A stretch of DNA of 14,753 bases, taken from the NCBI GenBank assembly GCA_028715585.1, contig JAQURN010000017.1, forward strand, positions 1 to 14,753, in the 5' to 3' direction. Below, piece by piece: positions 7,404 through 13,567 of the stretch. The stretch is from Actinomycetota bacterium. Lineage in GTDB: Bacteria > Actinomycetota > Geothermincolia > Fen-727 > JAQURN01. The notes below the pieces were generated by a model. It was not told where the DNA came from. It searched no databases and was given only the letters and a program-made list of their open reading frames with translations. Position numbers and translations under genes: made by a program. The stretch's first letter is position 1. Each line of letters starts with the position of its first letter.

Positions 7404-7874
7404 TTGATTCTAAAGAGTTCCTCCCCCAAAATGACCCTAGAGATAGGGAAAACCTTGGGTAAAAGGCTCATTCCCGGAGACATATTGTGTTTGGAGGGCG
7501 AGCTTGGTACCGGCAAATCCGTGATTGCCCGTGGAGTCGCGATAGGGATGGGATGGAGTGGAGCAGTTCCGAGTCCGAGTTTTACCATTATCAGGCTTTA
7601 TCCAGATATTATGTTTTGCCATGTCGATGCTTTCAGAATAACCGACGAAAATGAACTTTTGGAATGCGGGATTGAAGAATTCTTTGAAGGGCCGTGGATA
7701 TGCGCGGTCGAATGGGCGGAAAAGGTGAGACGTATTATCCCGGAAGGAAACCCAACTTTAAGAATTTGCTACACGCCTGTAGAGGAAGACAGAATCATAT
7801 ACCTCGAGATTCCAAGCAGTGAAGAGCGATGGAAAAGGCTTCAAGGAGAACTTGCGAAATATGGCCGCTTTTGA
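7404..7874 (+). CDS. tsaE: tRNA t6A biosynthesis ATPase TsaE
   Basis: TsaE is the ATPase that works with TsaB and TsaD to attach the threonylcarbamoyl group to A37 of tRNAs that read ANN codons. The 156-residue product has the family layout: LGKRLIPGDILCLEGELGTGKS with the Walker A motif (32-39), SPSFTIIRLYP, HVDAFR with Asp75, ECGIEEFF, and VEWAE (102-106). GTGKS is a mild variant of the more usual GAGKT. I chose TTG 7404 because it provides the first strand (ILKSSSPKMTLEIGKTLG, matching the usual S-x-E-x-T-x-x-LG helix) and has GGAG upstream. ATG 7431 is the only nearby ATG and would give a protein nine residues shorter. The 3' end overlaps tsaB by 14 bases, suggesting translational coupling. 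Confidence 0.93.
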   Translation: MILKSSSPKMTLEIGKTLGKRLIPGDILCLEGELGTGKSVIARGVAIGMGWSGAVPSPSFTIIRLYPDIMFCHVDAFRITDENELLECGIEEFFEGPWICAVEWAEKVRRIIPEGNPTLRICYTPVEEDRIIYLEIPSSEERWKRLQGELAKYGRF

Positions 7875-8565
7875 GTTCAGTGAAGAAAGTGACGCGAACA
7901 AGCCGGCTTTACTTTGCTGGGACACCTCGACTGAAAGGGCAATTCTTGCGGTTGGAGTCGGAGGTAGGCTTGTCGTAGAAGAGTTCTTTACTCCCATCAA
8001 GGGGCATACAGGCTGGCTCATGCCGCTTCTGGATGCCAGGTTAAAGGAGATCGGCATTGCCCAGGATGACTTGGAAGTGGTGTCGGTTGGCATTGGGCCT
8101 GGTGGATTTACAGGTGTCAAGGTTGGAGTTTCCACTGCCAAGGCTGTTTCTGAGGCTTTGGGTATACCTATCATTCCTGTTCCAACGCTTCAGCTCGTTG
8201 CCGCAAGCGCTCACGAGAGAGAAAGACTCACGGTAGCCATTCTCGACGCAAAAGGAGGATACTTCTACTGTGGTTTTTACGACTGCGGCGGTCGCCTGCC
8301 CTACCTCGCTTCGGATTATATGTGTGAAAAGCCCGAGGCAATAGCCCGACGCCTTGAAAAATGGGAGGGAGAAGGTTTTTTGGTGGTGGGTGATGTTAGC
8401 GAAGAGATAAGGATTTCTTTCGAGGAACTCGAAAGGGAGATAGAGTTTGTTGGCTTGTTCCCGCGGGGCAGGGACTTGCTCGAGCTTTCGATGGCGATGT
8501 TCGAGGACAACATGCAGGCTGATCCACAAGCAGTTATTCCGATTTACTTGAAGAAACCTGTTTGA
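7861..8565 (+). CDS. tsaB: tRNA t6A complex scaffold protein TsaB
   Basis: TsaB is the catalytically inactive ASKHA-fold partner that dimerises with TsaD. Visible signatures are LLCWDTSTERAILAVG near the N-terminus, GHTGWLMPLLDARL, and VGIGPGGFTGVKVGVSTAKAV, the GPGSFTGLR-type block that identifies the family. The end QAVIPIYLKKPV is also typical. ATG 7861 gives 234 residues. It overlaps the end of tsaE and has AAGGAG at 7843-7848, a rather wide 12 bases away. The N-terminus carries about 16 residues more than most TsaB proteins, but no later in-frame start precedes the DTS motif. GTG 7819 is in frame but lies deep in tsaE and is unlikely. It is followed by rimI after 36 bases. Confidence 0.94.
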   Translation: MAAFEFSEESDANKPALLCWDTSTERAILAVGVGGRLVVEEFFTPIKGHTGWLMPLLDARLKEIGIAQDDLEVVSVGIGPGGFTGVKVGVSTAKAVSEALGIPIIPVPTLQLVAASAHERERLTVAILDAKGGYFYCGFYDCGGRLPYLASDYMCEKPEAIARRLEKWEGEGFLVVGDVSEEIRISFEELEREIEFVGLFPRGRDLLELSMAMFEDNMQADPQAVIPIYLKKPV

Positions 8566-8601
8566 GAAAGGACGTTTTGGGATATTTTAGAGTGGGGATG
8601 A

Positions 8602-9117
8602 ATGTCTATGGCAGAAAAGAGATTGGTGCGGATAAGGGATATGAAGGAGAGGGATTTGGGTCAGGTTCATGATATTGAGGTCCAGACCTTTCCAACACCC
8701 TGGACCAGGTCTTACTTTGCTATGGAATTGGGAAGAAGGCGCTCCATATGCCTTGTCGCGGTTAGAGGAGGAGAAGTCATCGGTTATCTCATGTCACGCT
8801 TTTTCGGTCGGGAAGTTCATTTAACTAATATAGTCGTTTCTCGTGAGGAGAGGAGAGGGGGCATAGGGTCAAGACTCATGGGCGAATTCATGCGCAGGTG
8901 CGTGGAAAGAGGAGTGAGATATATCACCCTGGAGGTAAGAGGGGGGAACTTGGAGGCTCAGGCGTTTTACAGGCGCTTCGGATTTCGGGATATAGGAATT
9001 AGGAGGGGATACTACACGGACAGTGGAGAAGATGCTTTGATTATGTCCACCCCCGACCTTCAACTTTCTCCATTTGTGAGCAGGCTAGGGATATCGAACA
9101 GGGGCTTTTCCAGGTGA
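8602..9117 (+). CDS. rimI: GNAT N-acetyltransferase, RimI-like
   Basis: RimI acetylates protein N-termini, classically ribosomal protein bS18, using acetyl-CoA. The GNAT core is clear: IRDMKERDLGQVHDIE, TPWTRSYF, the acetyl-CoA loop REERRGGIGSRLM, LEVRGGNLEAQAFYRRFGF, and RRGYYTDSGEDALIM. These are closer to RimI than to other GNATs. The position between tsaB and tsaD is the conserved actinobacterial arrangement and supports the name. The product is 171 residues with a C-terminal tail of about 20 residues beyond the usual end. ATG 8602 has GGGG only 4 bases upstream, while ATG 8608 has better spacing (10); either is possible and differs by two residues. The stop overlaps the tsaD start as GTGA. 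Confidence 0.93.
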   Translation: MSMAEKRLVRIRDMKERDLGQVHDIEVQTFPTPWTRSYFAMELGRRRSICLVAVRGGEVIGYLMSRFFGREVHLTNIVVSREERRGGIGSRLMGEFMRRCVERGVRYITLEVRGGNLEAQAFYRRFGFRDIGIRRGYYTDSGEDALIMSTPDLQLSPFVSRLGISNRGFSR

Positions 9118-10127
9118 TTGTTCTTGGCATTGAGACTTCATGTGATGAGACATCCGTTTCTTTGGTAGAAGGCGGATGCAATGTCATTTCTAATGTAGTT
9201 GCCTCGCAGATAGATTTACACCGGCACTATGGAGGGGTTGTTCCAGAGATTGCCTCCAGGGCACATCTCGAGGCGATGATTCCGGTATTGCGTGAGGCAA
9301 CGAGCGAATTCGGAGGCGAAAAGCCAGATGCTATCGCTGTCACAGTTGGGCCTGGACTGGTGGGGTCGCTTGCCGTTGGCGTGTCTTTCGCGAAAGGGCT
9401 TTCGTGGTCCTGGAAGCTCCCGATGGTGGGGGTAAACCACGTGGAAGCGCATACTTACGCTCCAATGCTCGAAGGAAAGTTGCCCCCCTTCCCTTTCCTC
9501 GCTTTGGTGGTTTCCGGTGGCCATACTCTTCTTGCTCTTATTCCTTCCGTGGGGAGAATGGAGATTGTCGGTGAAACTCAAGACGACGCCCTTGGGGAAG
9601 CTTTTGACAAGGTTTCCATCTACCTCGGAACTGGTTACCCTGGAGGTCCTGTGATAGACGCCTTGTCCAGGGAGGGAAATCCTGCCAAAGTGAGGTTCCC
9701 GAGGCCGATGAAGGGAAGCGGAAATTATAATTTCAGTTTCAGCGGGCTAAAGACAGCAGTTATAAGGTATGTGGAAAAAGCGTCTTCTCGAGACGAGCTT
9801 CCAGGCAATGCTGACATCGCGGCTTCTTTTCAAGAGGCGGCACTAGAGGTGGTTGTCGAGAAAACCGTCCATGCGGCGGCTGAACTTGGGATAGGGCACG
9901 TGGTTGCCGCGGGTGGAGTCGCTTGCAACAAGAGGCTTCGCGACTGGCTTGAAGAAAGGTGTGGTGGGGAAGGAATCGAAGTTATCTTCCCTTCTCCGCA
10001 ATATTGTACGGACAACGCGGCGATGGTGGCTGGACTTGGTTTTTTATTGCTCGAGAAGGGGATAACTACAGGGCTCGGCGTGGACGTGTTTCCAGGACTT
10101 AAGCCTGGAGAGCCAGTTCCGTCATGA
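9114..10127 (+). CDS. tsaD: tRNA N6-threonylcarbamoyladenosine transferase TsaD
   Basis: TsaD is the catalytic subunit that moves the threonylcarbamoyl group from threonylcarbamoyl-AMP to A37 of tRNA. The 337-residue protein is complete. It shows GIETSCDETSVSLV at the start, the metal-binding NHVEAH with His109 and His113, FLALVVSGGHT, LGEAFDKV, FSFSGLKTAV, VAAGGVACNKRLR and YCTDNAAMVA, whose Asp is the third metal ligand. GTG 9114 overlaps the rimI stop by four bases and gives the normal N-terminus. The maker of the intermediate, TsaC, is not encoded in the window. In many actinobacteria groES follows directly; here glpK and a flavoprotein gene intervene. Confidence 0.97.
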   Translation: MIVLGIETSCDETSVSLVEGGCNVISNVVASQIDLHRHYGGVVPEIASRAHLEAMIPVLREATSEFGGEKPDAIAVTVGPGLVGSLAVGVSFAKGLSWSWKLPMVGVNHVEAHTYAPMLEGKLPPFPFLALVVSGGHTLLALIPSVGRMEIVGETQDDALGEAFDKVSIYLGTGYPGGPVIDALSREGNPAKVRFPRPMKGSGNYNFSFSGLKTAVIRYVEKASSRDELPGNADIAASFQEAALEVVVEKTVHAAAELGIGHVVAAGGVACNKRLRDWLEERCGGEGIEVIFPSPQYCTDNAAMVAGLGFLLLEKGITTGLGVDVFPGLKPGEPVPS

Positions 10128-10182
10128 GCGATTAGTCAGTGGTTTTAAGAGATGCAGGTTTTAGAGCTCGATGGGAGGTTTT

Positions 10183-11691
10183 ATGAAAGAGTATATTCTC
10201 GCGATAGACCAAGGGACCACCGGTACCACTGCGATAGTTTTTTCGAAGAGCGGCGTGCCGCTTTCCAAACGCAACGTGGAATTCACCCAGTATTTTCCTT
10301 CTGGAGGGTGGGTCGAGCATGACCCAGAGGAGATATGGAAGACCACCCTTTCTTCTGTTGAAGCTGCCCTATCCGCCGCGGGCATAGGCGCGGGCGATCT
10401 TTGCGCTATTGGCATTACTAATCAGCGCGAGACCTCCGTTTTTTGGAAAAGGGAATCACTCGAGCCGGTTGGAAGAGCAATCGTCTGGCAGTGCAGGAGG
10501 TCGGCTGGCATATGTGATGCCCTCAAGAGAGAAGGGCTCGAAGAGAAATTCCAGTCGAAGACCGGACTGGTCATAGACCCATACTTCAGCGGTACCAAGA
10601 TAAAGTGGAAGATGGATAACGACCCCGAGTTTGCCAGGATGGCAAGGAATGGTGAAATTTGTTTTGGGACCATAGATTCCTGGCTTTTGGCAAGGCTCAC
10701 TGGTGGGAGGGTCCATGCTACCGATTTGAGCAATGCTTCCCGAACCCTCCTTTTCAACATCAACGAACTCACCTGGGACGAGGAAATAATACAAATCCTG
10801 GGTATTCCCCCTGAGATATTGCCAGAGGTGTGCCCCTCGAGCTTCGTCTTTGGGGAGACCGATCCAACATGTTTCTTTGGTGAGAGCGTCCCGATTGCGG
10901 GGGTTGCTGGCGACCAGCAAGCGGCGCTATTCGGGCAGGCTTGCTATAAGCCTGGCATGGCAAAAAATACTTACGGGACCGGGAGTTTTGTGGTGATGAA
11001 CACCGGTGGAAAGCCTGTTCCCTCAAAGCATGGAATGCTCACCACCATTGCCTGGGGTTTAGATGGTAAGGTTGACTATGCGCTCGAAGGGTCTATTTTC
11101 ATAACCGGTGCTGCCCTTCAATGGCTACGCGACGGTCTTGGAATAATCAAAAGTGCTTCTGAAGCTGGTCCTCTGGCAGAGAAGGCAGGAGACAACGGAG
11201 GATTGTATTTCGTGCCAGCTTTGGTGGGAATGGGAGCGCCTTATTGGGACCCTTACGCAAGGGGCGCCATACTCGGCATCACGCGAGGTACGACCAAGGA
11301 ACAGCTCGTTCGTGCCACGGTTGAGGCAATGGCTTATCAGACTCGAGATGTCATCGACGCGATGCGGGGGGATTCAGGAATTGACATTCGTTCCCTAAGG
11401 GTTGATGGCGGCGCCTCGGTGATGGATGTCCTCCTTGAGTTCCAGGCAGACCTTCTAGGTATAGCGGTGGAGAGGCCTGTTGTCCAGGAGACCACCGCTT
11501 TGGGAGCTGCCTTTCTCGCGGGGCTCGCGGTTGGACTATGGAAGAATTTAAGTGAGCTTCAGAACCTGTGGGGTTCGGAGAAGATTTTTGAGCCTCACAG
11601 GGACAAGGGAGAGATGGATGTTCTTTATCGACGCTGGAGGAAAGCAGTCGAAAGAGCGCGGAACTGGGAGAACCCGGAGTTGGATTCTTGA
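10183..11691 (+). CDS. glpK: Glycerol kinase
   Basis: GlpK phosphorylates glycerol to sn-glycerol-3-phosphate in the cytoplasm, for catabolism or phospholipid synthesis. The FGGY-kinase signatures are complete: AIDQGTTGTTAIVFSK (Asp9 in the phosphate loop), GITNQRETSVFW (Arg82/Glu83), the catalytic-Asp block AGVAGDQQAALFGQ, YGTGSFVVMNTG, GAPYWDPYARGAILG, and the C-terminal VDGGASVMDVLLEFQAD. At 502 residues it has the usual length. ATG 10183 has GGAGG 4 bases upstream; ATG 10171 adds four residues and contains the ribosome binding site itself, so I reject it. The site of the histidine phosphorylated by HPr in many Firmicutes enzymes (just before the FFG of CFFGESVPIAG) appears to be Cys, so that control is probably absent (inference). 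No transporter or glpD is adjacent. Confidence 0.96.
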   Translation: MKEYILAIDQGTTGTTAIVFSKSGVPLSKRNVEFTQYFPSGGWVEHDPEEIWKTTLSSVEAALSAAGIGAGDLCAIGITNQRETSVFWKRESLEPVGRAIVWQCRRSAGICDALKREGLEEKFQSKTGLVIDPYFSGTKIKWKMDNDPEFARMARNGEICFGTIDSWLLARLTGGRVHATDLSNASRTLLFNINELTWDEEIIQILGIPPEILPEVCPSSFVFGETDPTCFFGESVPIAGVAGDQQAALFGQACYKPGMAKNTYGTGSFVVMNTGGKPVPSKHGMLTTIAWGLDGKVDYALEGSIFITGAALQWLRDGLGIIKSASEAGPLAEKAGDNGGLYFVPALVGMGAPYWDPYARGAILGITRGTTKEQLVRATVEAMAYQTRDVIDAMRGDSGIDIRSLRVDGGASVMDVLLEFQADLLGIAVERPVVQETTALGAAFLAGLAVGLWKNLSELQNLWGSEKIFEPHRDKGEMDVLYRRWRKAVERARNWENPELDS

Positions 11692-11745
11692 GGAGTAAGC
11701 CAGCAAGCACGCTGGAAAAACAGAAATTCCAATCAGGGGTGGGTA

Positions 11746-13086
11746 ATGAAAGAAAAATACGACGCCATTGTCGTTGGGGCAAGTTTCGCGGGCTTGGTGT
11801 TCAGCTGTAAGCTTGCTGAGCAAGGCTTCAGGGTATTGGTCATAGAAAAGGAGCCGGCACAGAGGGTTGGTTGCGATTACCTGGTTGAAGACGCTTTATT
11901 CAGAATTCCTGGTTTCGAATTCACCTCTGACTTGAGGAATTATTCTGGAGCCCCCCAATTGATAATGATAAGTCCGGATATGAGGACTCAAATTTCCATT
12001 TCAGAGCTTCCCATGGGGATGATAAACGCCAGAGAACTTTCCGAAACCCTGTTCGATAGGGCTAAATCATCCGGGGTGGAGGTACGGATGGGGTGTTCCG
12101 CCTTTGGCGTGGAGATTGAGAATGGTTTTGTGGTTGGGGTCAAGACCAGCCAGGGAAACTTTCCTTCGAGAATTGCCGTCTGCGCAAGCGGTGCGGAGAG
12201 AGTTTTGTGTAGAGATATTCCTATAGGCATGGGCATCCCAAGGCAGGTGGGGTTGAACGACCGGATGACCATCTATCGAGAGGTGAGAAATGTCTCGAGC
12301 TTTGGGGGCAGTGTGGATGAACTTAAGGATGGAGTGCTGGAGTACTACGTTGGTCGTTACGGAGGGTTTTGCTGGGTTTTTAGGCGCGGAAGCGAAAGCA
12401 TCGATATTGGCGTAGCGACGCACGCCGCTTTAGGTAACAGTAATCCGAGGGAGATAGCCCGGGGTTTTATACGGTCAAATCCCATTGTGGGGGACAGGAT
12501 TCTTTTCAGCGGTGGTGGAAGCATCCCCACACGCAGGCCTCTGAATACCATGGTGGGCTCCGGATTTATGGCATTGGGCGACTCAGCGTGTCATGCAAAT
12601 CCCATTTTTGCGAAAGGTATAGCTGGAGCCATGCTTGGAGCGTCCATCGCCAGTGATGCTGCCGCTCTTGCTCTGGAAACTGGTGATGTTGGCGTAGAAG
12701 GCTTGTGGTCCTACAACTACGAGTATATGAGACAGAGGGGCTCTACCATGGTTGACCTCGATGCCTTAAGGATTTTCTTACACGCAATCGGGGAAGAAGA
12801 TTTTTCTTGGCTCATGGCGAAGGGGCTTCTCGGCGAGGAAGAGTTGGCTAAAGCCCTTTCGGGAAGAACGGTTTTTTCGGGAGACAGCGCTGGCGTGAGG
12901 GGTCGCCTGAAAGCTTTGGGCAATTTTCCGCTTGCAAGGCGATATAGTAGAGCTTTGCGATTCGCCCAGAGAGCACAGGAACTGTATGGACAATATCCCT
13001 CCAGTTATTACCCCCCGGAATTTAGCGAATGGTCTCAAGAGGCCGATTTTCTTTTTGCGAATATTCGTAAGGTTCTGAGTACCTGA
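11746..13086 (+). CDS. FAD-dependent oxidoreductase, geranylgeranyl-reductase-like
   Basis: This 446-residue flavoprotein begins with a Rossmann dinucleotide fold: YDAIVVGASFAGLVFSCKLAE (GxSxAG variant, residues 11-16) and the ribose-binding acid Glu34 in VLVIEKEP. The middle motif YYVGRYGGFCWVFRRG (from 200) corresponds to the GYxWxFP block of geranylgeranyl reductases. The second FAD motif FMALGDSACHANPIFAKGIAGAM has Gly278-Asp279. Such enzymes reduce double bonds in polyprenyl chains or, in relatives, hydroxylate or oxidise other hydrophobic substrates. The C-terminal part (about 340-446) shows no motif I recognise. No signal peptide or membrane segment is evident. It lies 54 bases downstream of glpK with a G-rich site (GGGGTGGG) just before ATG. 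A polyprenyl or lipid substrate is plausible from the family, but the reaction cannot be assigned. Confidence 0.8.
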   Translation: MKEKYDAIVVGASFAGLVFSCKLAEQGFRVLVIEKEPAQRVGCDYLVEDALFRIPGFEFTSDLRNYSGAPQLIMISPDMRTQISISELPMGMINARELSETLFDRAKSSGVEVRMGCSAFGVEIENGFVVGVKTSQGNFPSRIAVCASGAERVLCRDIPIGMGIPRQVGLNDRMTIYREVRNVSSFGGSVDELKDGVLEYYVGRYGGFCWVFRRGSESIDIGVATHAALGNSNPREIARGFIRSNPIVGDRILFSGGGSIPTRRPLNTMVGSGFMALGDSACHANPIFAKGIAGAMLGASIASDAAALALETGDVGVEGLWSYNYEYMRQRGSTMVDLDALRIFLHAIGEEDFSWLMAKGLLGEEELAKALSGRTVFSGDSAGVRGRLKALGNFPLARRYSRALRFAQRAQELYGQYPSSYYPPEFSEWSQEADFLFANIRKVLST

Positions 13087-13123
13087 GAAGAATAAGAAAT
13101 TCCTCTAATTTTTTGAAAGGCTG

Positions 13124-13151
13124 TTGATTTTTAGATGAGCTTCCTTATAAT
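13124..13151 (+). promoter_or_regulatory. Sigma-A-type promoter of groES-groEL
   Basis: A perfect -10 box TATAAT at 13146-13151 lies 16 bases after a TTGATT -35 box (13124-13129). Transcription would start about seven bases later, near 13158, at the first bases of the CIRCE operator, so HrcA bound there would block initiation. Confidence 0.75.
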
Positions 13152-13156
13152 TTCCT

Positions 13157-13183
13157 TTAGCACTCTGGAGGCTAGAGTGCTAG
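13157..13183 (+). promoter_or_regulatory. CIRCE operator (HrcA binding site)
   Basis: TTAGCACTC, nine bases, GAGTGCTAG: this matches the CIRCE consensus TTAGCACTC-N9-GAGTGCTAA at 17 of 18 arm positions (the last A is G). It lies between the promoter and groES. CIRCE with HrcA represses chaperonin genes in many bacteria, and repression is lifted when GroEL is titrated by unfolded protein. The hrcA gene is not in this window. Confidence 0.96.
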
Positions 13184-13205
13184 CAGACTCTTTGAGGAAA
13201 TGCTA
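13181..13205 (+). repeat. Degenerate second CIRCE-like dyad
   Basis: TAGCA (13181-13185) pairs with TGCTA (13201-13205), and CTC (13188-13190) pairs with GAG (13194-13196) around a TTT loop. The outer arms share the TAGCA/TGCTA ends of CIRCE, and the dyad starts inside the right CIRCE half-site. It may be a decayed operator copy or a leader hairpin. Confidence 0.45.
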
Positions 13206-13214
13206 AAGGAAGAC

Positions 13215-13220
13215 AGGAGG
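13215..13220 (+). promoter_or_regulatory. Ribosome binding site that sets the groES start
   Basis: AGGAGG, a perfect match to the anti-Shine-Dalgarno sequence, is 7 bases before ATG 13228 but only 1 base before ATG 13222. This favours 13228 as the groES start. Confidence 0.75.
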
Positions 13221-13227
13221 GATGAAT

Positions 13228-13533
13228 ATGGAACTGGAGCCTTTAGGCGATCGCATTGTGGTAGAGCCTATGGAAAGCGAGGCGAGAACTGAAAGCGGGT
13301 TGGTGATTCCGGATACCGCCAAGGAGAAACCACAGGAAGGCAAAGTAATTGCGGTTGGACCTGGCAGGTTTGAGGAGGGGAAGAGAATCCCCATGGAGGT
13401 TAGTGTTGGCGATATAGTCGTGTACTCGAAATACGGGGGCACAGAAGTAAAAATTGGCTCGAAAGAATATCTTATCTTGAGCGAGAGAGACGTTTTAGCA
13501 AAGAAAAAAGCCGGCAAGGCAAAGTCGAAGTAG
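13228..13533 (+). CDS. groES: Co-chaperonin GroES
   Basis: GroES is the heptameric lid of the GroEL folding chamber in the cytoplasm. The 101-residue product opens MELEPLGDRIVVEPME and contains the mobile-loop region TESGLVIPDTAKEKPQEG. GKVIAVGPG, VGDIVVYSKYGGTEVKIGSKEY and LILSERDVLA follow, all diagnostic of the family. A short basic Lys-rich tail (about the last ten residues, KKKAGKAKSK) extends past the usual end. ATG 13228 is chosen from the spacing of AGGAGG; ATG 13222 would add two residues. The gene is under the promoter and CIRCE operator described above, and groEL follows 34 bases downstream. The stop codon lies within a short tandem repeat. Confidence 0.97.
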   Translation: MELEPLGDRIVVEPMESEARTESGLVIPDTAKEKPQEGKVIAVGPGRFEEGKRIPMEVSVGDIVVYSKYGGTEVKIGSKEYLILSERDVLAKKKAGKAKSK

Positions 13534-13556
13534 AAAAAGGTCAAAGTAGAAAAAGG
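13528..13556 (+). repeat. 13-bp direct repeat across the groES-groEL junction
   Basis: AAGTAGAAAAAGG occurs at 13528-13540 and again at 13544-13556 (period 16). The first copy contains the groES stop codon TAG. The second runs into the G-rich groEL ribosome binding site (GGGGGA, 13555-13560, 7 bases before ATG 13568). Confidence 0.85.
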
Positions 13557-13567
13557 GGGATTAAAAG

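Larger units (their letters stand above)
13152..13211 (+). repeat. 11-bp perfect inverted repeat spanning the groES leader
   Basis: TTCCTTTAGCA (13152-13162) is exactly complementary to TGCTAAAGGAA (13201-13211). The left arm overlaps the CIRCE left half-site, and the right arm ends a few bases before the groES ribosome binding site. Only the inner six bases or so of the left arm should be transcribed if transcription starts near 13158. Confidence 0.8.

Noticed and set aside
10091..10109. Possible terminator hairpin TCCAGG/CCTGGA near the end of tsaD
   Set aside because: It is inside coding sequence, the stem is only six base pairs, and no T tract follows.
11700..11715. Hairpin CCAGC/GCTGG between glpK and the flavoprotein gene
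   Set aside because: The stem is only five base pairs and is followed by A, not T, on the plus strand. On the minus strand no gene ends here.
13087..13123. Terminator after the flavoprotein gene
   Set aside because: An AT-rich stretch with a T run (about 13109-13114) is present, but I find only a weak AAATT/AATTT pairing with no GC stem. It is too weak to call.
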